Shown: positions 33,472-40,863 of the stretch, piece by piece
Position numbering within the stretch: position 1 is the stretch's first letter
Layout: each line of letters starts with the position of its first letter
From: Oceanospirillum sanctuarii
Lineage (GTDB): Bacteria; Pseudomonadota; Gammaproteobacteria; Pseudomonadales; Halomonadaceae
Direction: 5' to 3'
Length of the DNA: 64,000 bases
NCBI RefSeq assembly: GCF_002150805.1
Contig: NZ_MTBA01000013.1
Location: forward strand, 62,001-126,000
The notes under the pieces: model-generated
The model's database searches: none
Seen by the model: the letters and a program-made list of their open reading frames with translations, nothing else
Told to the model about the DNA's origin: nothing
Program-made: the position numbers and the translations under genes

Positions 33472-34626
33472 ATGAATGCTCAACCCCCGGAAATATCCGC
33501 AAACGAGTCTTTTAAGCATGCCTCGCCCGTCTCAACAGCTCAGGCAACCGTGCTGATCGTTGATGACTCACCGATCGATATCAGCTTTCTGGTCAGTGGT
33601 TTGGCGGATAACTTTGCCATTATTGTTGCCAACAATGGACTGATGGCGCTGGAACTGGCTCAGGAACGTCAGCCGGATGTGATTCTGATGGATGTGTCTA
33701 TGCCGGAGCTGGATGGCTACGAATGTTGCCGTCAGCTCAAACAGCTGGAAAGCACCCAGCATATCGAGGTGATCTTTGTTTCGGCCCACAACAGCGTGGA
33801 AGAGAAGATCAAAGGTTATGACGCCGGTGGTTCTGACTACGTGGGCAAGCCGGTTATTCCAGACGAGTTACAACAGAAGGTGCGGGTGGCGGTTGAACAT
33901 AAACGCCAGCGTGAGCAGTACCTGCGCACTGCACGCCACACCGGCACAGCGCCGCTTAATCAGCTGACAACGGCAGAAGAGCAATCGGTGCTGGTAGAGT
34001 TTATGAAAGCAGGGTCAAGAACCGGTTCCGCCTCAGAGCTGGGGGAATACCTGCTTAAAGCGATTGAAAGCCTGGGTCTTGCCGCCTGCAGTTATCTCAA
34101 TTTCTCCAAGGGAGAAATCATCCGGGCAACTGAGCGTGTGACACCGCTGGAGACAGATCTTCTGGCTCAGATTATCGGTTCCAAACGGGTACTGGAAGAT
34201 GACCGCCGTCTGATGATCGCCTGTGATCAGGTCGCGGTGCTGATTCGAGAGATGCCGGAGGAAAAAGAAAGCGCAGGGCGTTTCCGTACTCACCTGGAAA
34301 CTCTGATTCAGGAAGCAGGACACTTCCTGCAGATGATCGAAAACCGCACCCAGCTGGCTGGGCTGATGTCGGATATGCAGAATTCCATTCTGGAAGTGAA
34401 TCAGGAGCAGGAGCGCATCGAGAAACAGAGTCAGGATCTGTTCGATACCCTGTTAAGTGATATCCATACCGCCTTTGATGATTGGGGCTTAATGGAGTCT
34501 CAGGAGAAACAACTGCTGAGTCTGATCCATCAATCCATGACCAATATGCAACAGTGTTATGAATCCGGCACAAATAAAGACGAAACTTTGCGTCCGGTAC
34601 TGGATCGCCTGATCGCAATGAGCTGA
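33472..34626 (+). CDS. Response regulator with unassigned C-terminal domain
   Basis: This 384-residue protein has a receiver domain at about 24-145 (VDDSP, phospho-acceptor Asp in VILMDVSMPELDGYE, Thr/Ser region IFVSAHNS, Lys in YVGKPV). A C-terminal region of about 220 residues has no GGDEF, EAL, HD-GYP or HTH. It contains a GAF-like segment (LGEYLLKAIESLGLAACSYLNFSKGE) and a long predicted helix (LAGLMSDMQNSILEVNQEQERIEKQSQD). The output is therefore unknown. It is paired with the upstream Hpt gene. Confidence 0.85.
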   Translation: MNAQPPEISANESFKHASPVSTAQATVLIVDDSPIDISFLVSGLADNFAIIVANNGLMALELAQERQPDVILMDVSMPELDGYECCRQLKQLESTQHIEVIFVSAHNSVEEKIKGYDAGGSDYVGKPVIPDELQQKVRVAVEHKRQREQYLRTARHTGTAPLNQLTTAEEQSVLVEFMKAGSRTGSASELGEYLLKAIESLGLAACSYLNFSKGEIIRATERVTPLETDLLAQIIGSKRVLEDDRRLMIACDQVAVLIREMPEEKESAGRFRTHLETLIQEAGHFLQMIENRTQLAGLMSDMQNSILEVNQEQERIEKQSQDLFDTLLSDIHTAFDDWGLMESQEKQLLSLIHQSMTNMQQCYESGTNKDETLRPVLDRLIAMS

Positions 34627-34804
34627 TAATAGATCAAGCGAATGATTCTAAAAGAGCCACTAATTAAGTATCAGCTTTAGAATCCGGTTTTAACGACCCC
34701 ACAGGCTCAATCGCGTCATATCAGTCGCAGACGAGTTCATCACTTGTACACGTAGGCTCGACCCAAAAAAACCTACTCGCTAGAAAACGTACCTGTGATA
34801 TTGA

Positions 34805-34849
34805 ACCGCCCGGCATCCTCTCTAAAGAGAAGATCCGGGCGGTCTTTTT
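34805..34849 (+). terminator. Intrinsic terminator after the response regulator
   Basis: ACCGCCCGG and CCGGGCGGT close a long hairpin with inner TCTCT/AGAGA pairing, followed by CTTTTT. Confidence 0.85.
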
Positions 34850-34918
34850 ATCTGCAATCCGAAGCCTGCCTGGAGCAGAGATAAGAAGAGGAATAACCCA
34901 TAAGCTATTCAGAAGGCA

Positions 34919-35605
34919 TCAGCCCGCTTCTTCTTCCGCAGCTCTTTTAGCAGCAATCAGCTCCAGCATCTGCAGCTTGGTGTTTTCGATATGAGAACGC
35001 AGCATCTCACAAGCCGCCTCTACGTCACCGCTACGGGCCAGATCCAGCAAAGACTGGTGGTCTTTCTCTGCATTGGCTGACTTATTCAGCTCATCAATGT
35101 GCATGCCCACATAGCGGTTGGACTGCACACTGGCACGCTCCAGCAATGCTTTAGTCAGTTCACGGCCGGATGCCTCATACAGTCTATTGTGATACTCCTC
35201 GTTTAGAGGTCCCCACTCGGCAACCTGACCGGAAGCGTAGGATTTTTTCATCGCTTCCAGAATCTCTTCACACTCGGAAAAGTCCTGCCCGGTCATATTC
35301 GGAATAGCGCGGCGGAACAGATCCACTTCGAGCAACATACGCACATCAAAGATCTCAGCAATCTCCTCCAGCGTATGTTTGGTTACCGTCGCACCCCGGT
35401 TGTTCTGGAATACCACCAGACCTTCCGCATCCAGACGTTTCAGCGCCTCACGGATCGGCATACGGGACACATCATACTCATCGGCGAGCAGCTCCTGACG
35501 GATCAGCTCTCCTTCCACCAGATCGCCTGACAGAATGCGCTTACGCAAGTCAGCAACGATCACATCTGGTAAACTTTGGCGAACAACAGCCCTCTTTTGA
35601 GCCAC
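34919..35605 (-). CDS. GntR/FCD-family transcriptional regulator of the hydroxyproline cluster
   Basis: This 229-residue regulator has an N-terminal winged HTH (VIVADLRKRILSGDLVEGELIRQELLADEYDVSRMPIREALKRLDAEGLV) and a C-terminal FCD ligand-binding domain with metal-binding-type Asp and His residues (FDVRMLLEVDLFRRAI, EEYHNRLYEASG, DHQSLLDLARSGD). The GTG at 35605, with GGGGGAG about seven bases upstream, is preferred; an in-frame start at 35701 would put operator box 3 inside the coding region. It probably represses the hydroxyproline transporter and aldehyde dehydrogenase and itself through the shared boxes. Confidence 0.88.
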   Translation of the reverse strand: MAQKRAVVRQSLPDVIVADLRKRILSGDLVEGELIRQELLADEYDVSRMPIREALKRLDAEGLVVFQNNRGATVTKHTLEEIAEIFDVRMLLEVDLFRRAIPNMTGQDFSECEEILEAMKKSYASGQVAEWGPLNEEYHNRLYEASGRELTKALLERASVQSNRYVGMHIDELNKSANAEKDHQSLLDLARSGDVEAACEMLRSHIENTKLQMLELIAAKRAAEEEAG

Positions 35606-35679
35606 GTCACTCCCCCTCTCTTTACAGAAACCTGAACCCTCGCACAGATTTCGGGAAACACACAACAATTCAGATTTTG

Positions 35680-35701
35680 GGATACAGTATCCAAAATACA
35701 A
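35680..35701. promoter_or_regulatory. GntR-type operator box 3 (autoregulatory)
   Basis: GTATCCAAAATACAA at 35687-35701 is identical to the core of box 1. The overlapping GGATAC-A-GTATCC type symmetry adds a second, interlocked palindrome. It lies about 75-95 bases upstream of the GntR-type start codon. Confidence 0.65.
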
Positions 35702-35913
35702 ATCACTTTGCCGCCATTATACCTACCTTATGGACGGATCGGTGAATTTATTAGCGTAAACTTCAGTCTAATATTGCACTGCACTTACTGCTTTCATTAT
35801 TTACAGACCTTGATTTAGCGATTCCATATCCGGTCAAAATATCTGAAATCCCTCTAACTACTTCTCCGCTCAGAACTTTTCTCCCTTTTTTCCCTTAGCT
35901 TCCCCAAAACCTG

Positions 35914-35928
35914 TGGCTCACTCCTTGC
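35914..35928 (+). promoter_or_regulatory. Sigma-54 promoter of the formate dehydrogenase operon
   Basis: TGGCTC-ACTCC-TTGC has one mismatch to the TGGCAC-N5-TTGC consensus and exact spacing. The start site would be near 35940, giving a leader of about 217 bases. Confidence 0.65.
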
Positions 35929-35939
35929 CTTAAAGAACC

Positions 35940-36090
35940 TTCGGGGATCTCTATCTATATTTAGCCTTTGAATAGCTTCGCTTCAGGAGCTGGCCGGTCA
36001 GGTCATTTTCAAAATGAGAGCCTGAGGCTGAAAACCCCAGAATCATTTAAGACGGTCTAACCTGAACGAAGGCTATAAGAGATAAAGCTG
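35940..36090 (+). promoter_or_regulatory. Structured 5' leader of the formate dehydrogenase operon (possible riboswitch)
   Basis: The leader begins within about seven bases of a closing stem. ATCTCT (35947-35952) pairs with AGAGAT (36078-36083). The main stem pairs 35972-35987 with 36061-36076 over about 15 bp, with two single-base bulges. Inside, TCAGG+TCATTTT (35998-36009) pairs with AAAATGA...CCTGA (36011-36025). Such a compact nested fold between a promoter and the first gene suggests RNA-level control, for example by Mo/W cofactor, formate or a protein. I cannot match it to the Moco/Tuco consensus from memory. Confidence 0.5.
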
Positions 36091-36156
36091 TGACACCGAA
36101 TAAAACCGGGTTCAACCCACAACTGATTAAACACTGCTACAGGAAGGGATTTTCCA

Positions 36157-36720
36157 ATGACTGATTCAAAGAATATGAAGCTACTGGGCATTGAACTTTC
36201 ACCACTGGAACTGCGTTCCGGTCGCTGGGTACTGCAGGAATGGCAGATCGATCAGATCTGGCCTGAACCTCAGGACAATCCCCCTGCGGCAGGCGCACAG
36301 GAGCAAAGCGCCAAAGGCAATCCCGTGACCTGGCTGCCGTTTGAATTGCACCGGGATGAGCGCAGCGCCTACCGCTTTAACCTCAACTCTGTCGTGCCTC
36401 ACCTGTTCGTACTCTGTGATGACTCGGAAGGTGATGAATGGCAGCCGATGCAGATCACCGCCTGTCAGGATCTGGCCGCCTCTTGGCTGGATGGCGAGCA
36501 GAAGGTACTGGAATACCCGATGCCGGAAGCTCTGCAGTGCTGGATGGAAGCCTTTATTACCGAGCATGGCGAACTGATCGAAGTGAAGAAAAAGAAACGC
36601 TACGCCGGTGAAAAGCGCCCGAAAGATAACGAGCAGGGCACCGAATCAGCAGACAAGTCCACCCCCAATGGCTGCATTGCCAATAACACCACCTCAGCAG
36701 AAGCAGGAGATCACCCGTGA
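36157..36720 (+). CDS. DUF3305 domain protein of the formate dehydrogenase locus
   Basis: This soluble protein of 187 residues matches the DUF3305 family, seen almost only beside DUF3306 and formate dehydrogenase genes. It starts with KLLGIELSPLELRSGRWVLQEWQIDQIWP, a family motif, and has LHRDERSAYRFNLNS and a charged C-terminal tail rich in Lys and Glu. The molecular role is unknown; a maturation or regulatory function for formate dehydrogenase is inferred from linkage. It is the first gene after the sigma-54 promoter and overlaps the DUF3306 gene by four bases (GTGA). Confidence 0.88.
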   Translation: MTDSKNMKLLGIELSPLELRSGRWVLQEWQIDQIWPEPQDNPPAAGAQEQSAKGNPVTWLPFELHRDERSAYRFNLNSVVPHLFVLCDDSEGDEWQPMQITACQDLAASWLDGEQKVLEYPMPEALQCWMEAFITEHGELIEVKKKKRYAGEKRPKDNEQGTESADKSTPNGCIANNTTSAEAGDHP

Positions 36721-37472
36721 GTGACAAGGGTTTCTTTTCCCGCTGGGCCCAGCGGAAACAACAGGTACAAGAGGAAGAAGCTGCCCAGCAGGCGGCTCAG
36801 GAAGGCGCTGAGGCGGAACAGCAGGCACCAACTGCAGAGCTGAATCAGACCACCGAAGAACTTCAGCAACTGCAAAGCCCGGATGATCAGCTGCTGGCTG
36901 TCGATCAGGTAGAAATCGACACTTCGAATCATGCCGTGACTGACGGTGAAAACCCGCTCTCTGACGAGGATATGCAGGATGTTAATAGCATCGATGGCAA
37001 TACCAACGTCAGCGCCTTCTTCAGCGAAGGTGTCAGTGAAAAGCTGCGCAAACAGGCACTGAAAGCGATGTTCCTCAAGCCTGAGTTCAATGTTCGTGAT
37101 GGCATGGATGATTACGATCTGGACTATACCGACGTCAAAGAGCTGTCCAGCGATGTTGCAGCAGGCCTGCGTAACTGGTTCAAAAACAAAGACCCTCTGG
37201 ATCTTGAAGGCCAGCAGGAAGCTGGTGCAGAAGCCGCAGCTGCGGCTGTTGAAGGCGCAGATTCTGTTACCTATGACGCGAACGGCAGTAATGAAAGCGT
37301 AACGGACGAGGTACAGGAAACTGGGTCACAAGGTGGCGCATCGGATACGAGCCGACCCTCAGACGAAAGTATGACTGACGAACCATACCCTGAGACAGAT
37401 CAAAATAAAACTGACCTTGCGTCAGGTAAGACGACAGTAGCGGATTCTGCTCCTGAACAGAATCCGACCTGA
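36717..37472 (+). CDS. DUF3306 domain protein of the formate dehydrogenase locus
   Basis: This 251-residue protein starts GFFSRWAQRKQQVQEEE (family N-terminus) with a Gln/Glu/Ala-rich coiled-coil-like segment. The conserved core is ISDVNSID-like VNSIDGNTNVSAFFSEGVSEKLRKQALKAMFLKPEFNVRDGMDDYDLDYTD. The C-terminus is acidic and low in complexity. It starts at GTG overlapping the stop of the DUF3305 gene. The function is unknown; it co-occurs with DUF3305 and fdh genes. Confidence 0.88.
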   Translation: MSDKGFFSRWAQRKQQVQEEEAAQQAAQEGAEAEQQAPTAELNQTTEELQQLQSPDDQLLAVDQVEIDTSNHAVTDGENPLSDEDMQDVNSIDGNTNVSAFFSEGVSEKLRKQALKAMFLKPEFNVRDGMDDYDLDYTDVKELSSDVAAGLRNWFKNKDPLDLEGQQEAGAEAAAAAVEGADSVTYDANGSNESVTDEVQETGSQGGASDTSRPSDESMTDEPYPETDQNKTDLASGKTTVADSAPEQNPT

Positions 37473-37964
37473 TAAGGCAAAAACAGCCGCGACAGATTGA
37501 CGCTAACGTCAAGCAAGGTAAGAACACCTTAGACCAAAGTCTGAAAAGCATTAAAAAACAAGGTGATAACAGGGGTTAAGGGAGATTCTGGCGAGAAACA
37601 CACTCCTGATGCCCTGAGAAAAAACAGGGACAAAATGGGGCGATTTGAATAACAACCCAATTTGTCCGGACAAAATGTCCCAAAAGGATACAAAACAACA
37701 TAACGAAACAGAGCAAAGCAGAACCAAGCGCTTTTTGTTTTCGGAATTCCGGGTCTGGCACTTGCTCCAGCAAGAGTCGATAAAGCTGAAAAATGATGAC
37801 CTGAATGGTCAGGCAGGCATAAGCCGGTTATTCCAACAATAAGAAAACATTGCCGAGAAATGGTCTCCGCTTTGCTCAGCTCTTCCAAGCTTCTGAAACC
37901 AACCGTGATTAGGGTTTCAGAGATGACGACAGCAGGAAGAGATAACAGCGGATGAGGAAAAGTA
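37473..37964. other. Long gap inside the formate dehydrogenase locus with GGACA boxes
   Basis: This 492-base gap holds GGGACAAAATGGG (37627), the palindrome TTTGTCCGGACAAA (37661-37674), and GGACAAAATGTCC (37668-37680). A hairpin pairs GACAAAATGGG with CCCAATTTGTC. A weak sigma-54-like element (TGGTCT-CCGCT-TTGC) lies at 37861-37875. The gap therefore probably contains an internal promoter for the polyferredoxin-FdhABC genes. Small open frames here look spurious. Confidence 0.5.
37661..37681. promoter_or_regulatory. GGACAAAATGTCC box in the fdh locus
   Basis: GGACAAAATGTCC (37668-37680) is the exact reverse complement of the box at the centre of the 16368-16408 palindrome near fdhD. It overlaps a second palindrome TTTGTCCGGACAAA. 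A half-similar copy lies at 37627. It is a likely regulator site shared by formate dehydrogenase genes. Confidence 0.5.
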
Positions 37965-39785
37965 ATGACAGCTCAGTTCACTGAACAGCAGCGCCAACAA
38001 CAAGCAAGCAACCACCAGGCACGCACCAGCGCACTTGGTGCTTTGTCACGCCCGCAGAATCTTGCTGCCCCGTCAGTTAGCTATCAGGCTGGCGGCCATC
38101 TGTTGATTATTGGTGCCGATGACCTGACCCGTTTGGCCGCCTGCGAACTTCTGTCTCAGTCAGAAGACGGCACTATCAGCATCAAAGCAGACTCAGGCGT
38201 TAAATCCATCAGCCTGCTGATTACCGATGCAGTACAGAATCCCGGTAACGATGCCCTTGAGCAGGCATTGATCCAAACTGAAAAACTACCGGTTGCTTAT
38301 GGCAACCTGAACGAGCTGAAAGGTTATCTGGGCGAGTTTCAGGCCCTGATCAAGCCAACAGCCACAGACACGGCTAATGCCGACAGCATTGAAGCGATGG
38401 ATCTGGCACCTGCCCTGATTCACCGCAGCCACTTTGATCTGGTACTGGATCTGGGGCGTGAGCCTGCACTGGCTCAGGAACTGTCACCACCGGGTTATTT
38501 TGCCGTGGGTTCTGATTCCGAAAGCACTCTGGCATCTGTGCTGGAAGAACTGCCGAATTTTGATGGCGAGTTCGAGAAACCGCTTTATTTCCGCATCAAC
38601 AACGATATCTGCGCCCACGCAGGTCGCGGCAAAACCGGCTGCACCCGCTGTCTGGATGTCTGCCCAGCAGATGCAATCTCCAGCATCAACAATCAGATCG
38701 AAGTCGATTCCTATCTTTGTCACGGCGCAGGCAGTTGTTCTACCGCCTGCCCGACCGGCGCTATCAGCTATGGCATGCCAAAAGCCGAGATGATGGCAGA
38801 TTACCTGACCCGTTTGCTGGCGCACTATCGTGATCAGGGCGGCGTTCAGCCGGTGATCCTGTTCCATGCAGATGAGCAGGAAGTTGCAACTGAGCAGCTG
38901 GCTTCCAACATTATTCCGGTGGCACTGGAAGAGATCGCAACCGTCGGTATGGAGCTTTGGCTGCACGCCTTTAATGAAGGTGCATCCCGCATCATTTTCC
39001 TGACGTCAGATAACGGGGCACACCGCACACCCGCCAGCCTGATTCAGCTGCTGGATCGCGAAACCAAACTGGGCAACCAGATTATCAGCGCCATGGGCTA
39101 TGGCGAAAACAGCCTGAGCCTGTGTGCGGATATCGCACAGCTTTCTGAAGACAACTTTAATACACCAGAGCAAGACGGCATTCAGGTCGCTCCCGCTTCT
39201 GTTACCGCATCTGTTTCTGCCTCAGGGGTTCAAACCCTTGGTGAAGCGCCAAGCAAGCGTCAGCGTCTGATCAGCAATATCAACCGTCTTCAGCAGGAAG
39301 CACCTGCTGGTAGCGAGAAAGTAGAACTGATTCCACTAACAGCCAGTGCACCTTTTGGCCAGATCAGCATTGATGCGGATGCCTGCACCCTGTGCTTCTC
39401 CTGCGCCAACATCTGCCCGACCTCTGCATTACAAACGGGCGGCGAAACACCAGCTATCCTGTTCACAGAGAAGGATTGTGTTCAGTGCGGCCTGTGTGAA
39501 AGCGCCTGCCCTGAAACTGCGATCAGTCGTGAACAGCGCTTTATCTTTAACAGCGACGTTCGTGACAACCCGCGCACGCTGCACAAGGATGAAGCATTCT
39601 GCTGTCTGGATTGTGGCAAGCCATTCGCCCCTACCAGCACAGTAAACAAGATGAAAGACAAACTGAAAGATCACGCCATGTTCGCCGGTGAAGCTCTGCG
39701 TCGTCTGGAACTGTGTGAAGACTGCCGCGTTAAAGACATCTATCGCGGCTTAGCAGCTGACCCACAAGCTCAGCTGAATCTTTAA
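37965..39785 (+). CDS. Polyferredoxin (multi-4Fe-4S) protein of the formate dehydrogenase locus
   Basis: This 606-residue cytoplasmic-type iron-sulfur protein has four clear cluster motifs. An N-terminal pair CTRCLDVCP with CHGAGSCSTACP lies near residues 220-265, and a C-terminal pair CTLCFSCANICP with CVQCGLCESACP lies near 475-520. The C-terminus adds CCLDCGKPF and LCEDCRVKD, a zinc-finger-like set. No signal peptide is seen. Homologues accompany Shewanella-type FdhABC, but the exact electron-transfer or maturation role is not established here. It precedes the TorD-like chaperone by 16 bases. Confidence 0.88.
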   Translation: MTAQFTEQQRQQQASNHQARTSALGALSRPQNLAAPSVSYQAGGHLLIIGADDLTRLAACELLSQSEDGTISIKADSGVKSISLLITDAVQNPGNDALEQALIQTEKLPVAYGNLNELKGYLGEFQALIKPTATDTANADSIEAMDLAPALIHRSHFDLVLDLGREPALAQELSPPGYFAVGSDSESTLASVLEELPNFDGEFEKPLYFRINNDICAHAGRGKTGCTRCLDVCPADAISSINNQIEVDSYLCHGAGSCSTACPTGAISYGMPKAEMMADYLTRLLAHYRDQGGVQPVILFHADEQEVATEQLASNIIPVALEEIATVGMELWLHAFNEGASRIIFLTSDNGAHRTPASLIQLLDRETKLGNQIISAMGYGENSLSLCADIAQLSEDNFNTPEQDGIQVAPASVTASVSASGVQTLGEAPSKRQRLISNINRLQQEAPAGSEKVELIPLTASAPFGQISIDADACTLCFSCANICPTSALQTGGETPAILFTEKDCVQCGLCESACPETAISREQRFIFNSDVRDNPRTLHKDEAFCCLDCGKPFAPTSTVNKMKDKLKDHAMFAGEALRRLELCEDCRVKDIYRGLAADPQAQLNL

Positions 39786-39801
39786 TCAGGAGGGACAGAC
39801 G

Positions 39802-40437
39802 ATGACTACAGAACAGAACCAAGCACTGGCCCAGCCTGCAATCAGCGAACACGATCTGCTGCGTGCAGACATCTACAGCCTGCTGGCAGCACTGCTGCGC
39901 GGCGTCCCCACTGAAGAGATGATTCAGTGGCTGAACGAACTGGAAACCGATGAGCATGATGGCTCGGATATGGGTAAAGCCTGGAGCGGTCTGCAACTGG
40001 CCGCCCGCCACGTTCAACTGGAACAGCTGGAAGACGAATACCAACAGCTCTTTATCGGCCTGGGTCGTGGTGAGCTGGTGCCTTATGGCTCCTGGTATCT
40101 GACCGGTTCCCTGATGGAAACCCCACTGGCGATCCTGCGTCAGGATCTGAAGCTGCTGGGTTTCGAGCGCGAAGAGAACGTTAAAGAGCCGGAAGATCAT
40201 GCTGCGGCTCTGTTTGAAGTAATGGCGTTTCTGATTATGAGTGGCGCGGGCAGCACCACTCAGAAAAGCTTTTACGAGCGCCATCTCGCGGAATGGGTTG
40301 GACGCTTCTTCCGCGATCTGCAACAGGCAGACTCCGCTGTCTTCTACAGCGGTGTAGCAACTCTGGGGCGCGCTTTTACCGATTTCGAAACCGACAGCAT
40401 GGCAGCCATTAAAGAACAAGCCGTTGAGCTGAAGTAA
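39802..40437 (+). CDS. TorD/DmsD-family molecular chaperone
   Basis: This 211-residue all-helical chaperone is for TAT-exported molybdoenzymes, here presumably FdhA. The family core EYQQLFIGLGRGELVPYGSWYLTGSLMETPLAILRQDL is present, as is the conserved EPEDHAAALFEVMAFLI. It binds the twin-arginine leader and helps cofactor insertion in known relatives. GGAGGGA precedes the start. The position between the polyferredoxin and TAT genes is as in other fdh loci. Confidence 0.92.
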   Translation: MTTEQNQALAQPAISEHDLLRADIYSLLAALLRGVPTEEMIQWLNELETDEHDGSDMGKAWSGLQLAARHVQLEQLEDEYQQLFIGLGRGELVPYGSWYLTGSLMETPLAILRQDLKLLGFEREENVKEPEDHAAALFEVMAFLIMSGAGSTTQKSFYERHLAEWVGRFFRDLQQADSAVFYSGVATLGRAFTDFETDSMAAIKEQAVELK

Positions 40438-40466
40438 CTCTTTCAGCCGGGGCAAACCGATTCAGA

Positions 40467-40483
40467 TGCACCACTCGGTGGTG
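40467..40483 (+). other. Intercistronic hairpin in the fdh operon
   Basis: GCACCAC-TCG-GTGGTGC is a perfect 7-bp hairpin in the 161-base gap between the chaperone gene and the TAT gene. It may be a processing or stability element; there is no T tract. Confidence 0.45.
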
Positions 40484-40598
40484 CCTGATGAAAATACAGA
40501 CAGGGCGACAACCCTGCACCGTGGAAAATAAAGCTCTCAAAAGGAGCAACAGGTCAGAGCAAGCCTGATCCTGTGATAAGGCAACGAGGAGAACGCAA

Positions 40599-40844
40599 AT
40601 GAGTGAAAACAATAATAAGGTCACATCACCACCTGATCAGACGGAGGGCCTGCAGCACGCGGGCCGTCGTCAGTTTTTAAGAACTCTGGCCACTGGCGGC
40701 GCGGTAGCAGGTATCGCAGCGGTAACGGCTTCTCAGGCGATGGCTGCCACTACTCCTGAAGTAGGTGTAAAACCTGCTCCGGAAGAGAAAAGCGGCTACC
40801 GGGAAACCGACCACATCCGTACTTTCTACGATACCCTGCGCTAA
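40599..40844 (+). CDS. Small TAT-signal protein of the formate dehydrogenase region
   Basis: This 81-residue protein has a twin-arginine leader (GRRQFLRTLATGGAVAGIAAVTASQAMA) followed by only about 30 mature residues, ending EEKSGYRETDHIRTFYDTLR. It matches the formate-dehydrogenase-region TAT target family, which always sits just before fdhA. It is probably exported with or attached to the FdhA complex; the role is unproven. GAGGAGAA precedes the ATG, and fdhA follows after 19 bases. Confidence 0.9.
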   Translation: MSENNNKVTSPPDQTEGLQHAGRRQFLRTLATGGAVAGIAAVTASQAMAATTPEVGVKPAPEEKSGYRETDHIRTFYDTLR

Positions 40845-40863
40845 CGGACCGGAGAGCACCTAA

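Larger units (their letters stand above)
35706..36156. other. Intergenic region upstream of the formate dehydrogenase operon
   Basis: About 450 bases between the divergent GntR gene and the fdh operon. It contains the sigma-54 promoter and the structured leader listed separately. No protein gene is supported. Confidence 0.6.

Noticed and set aside
37747-37772. TGGCAC-TTGC resembling a sigma-54 promoter
   Set aside because: Spacing between the two elements is far too short for -24/-12.
37645-37842. 65-codon plus-strand frame in the fdh gap
   Set aside because: Low-complexity, no ribosome-binding site of note, and it covers the regulatory palindromes.
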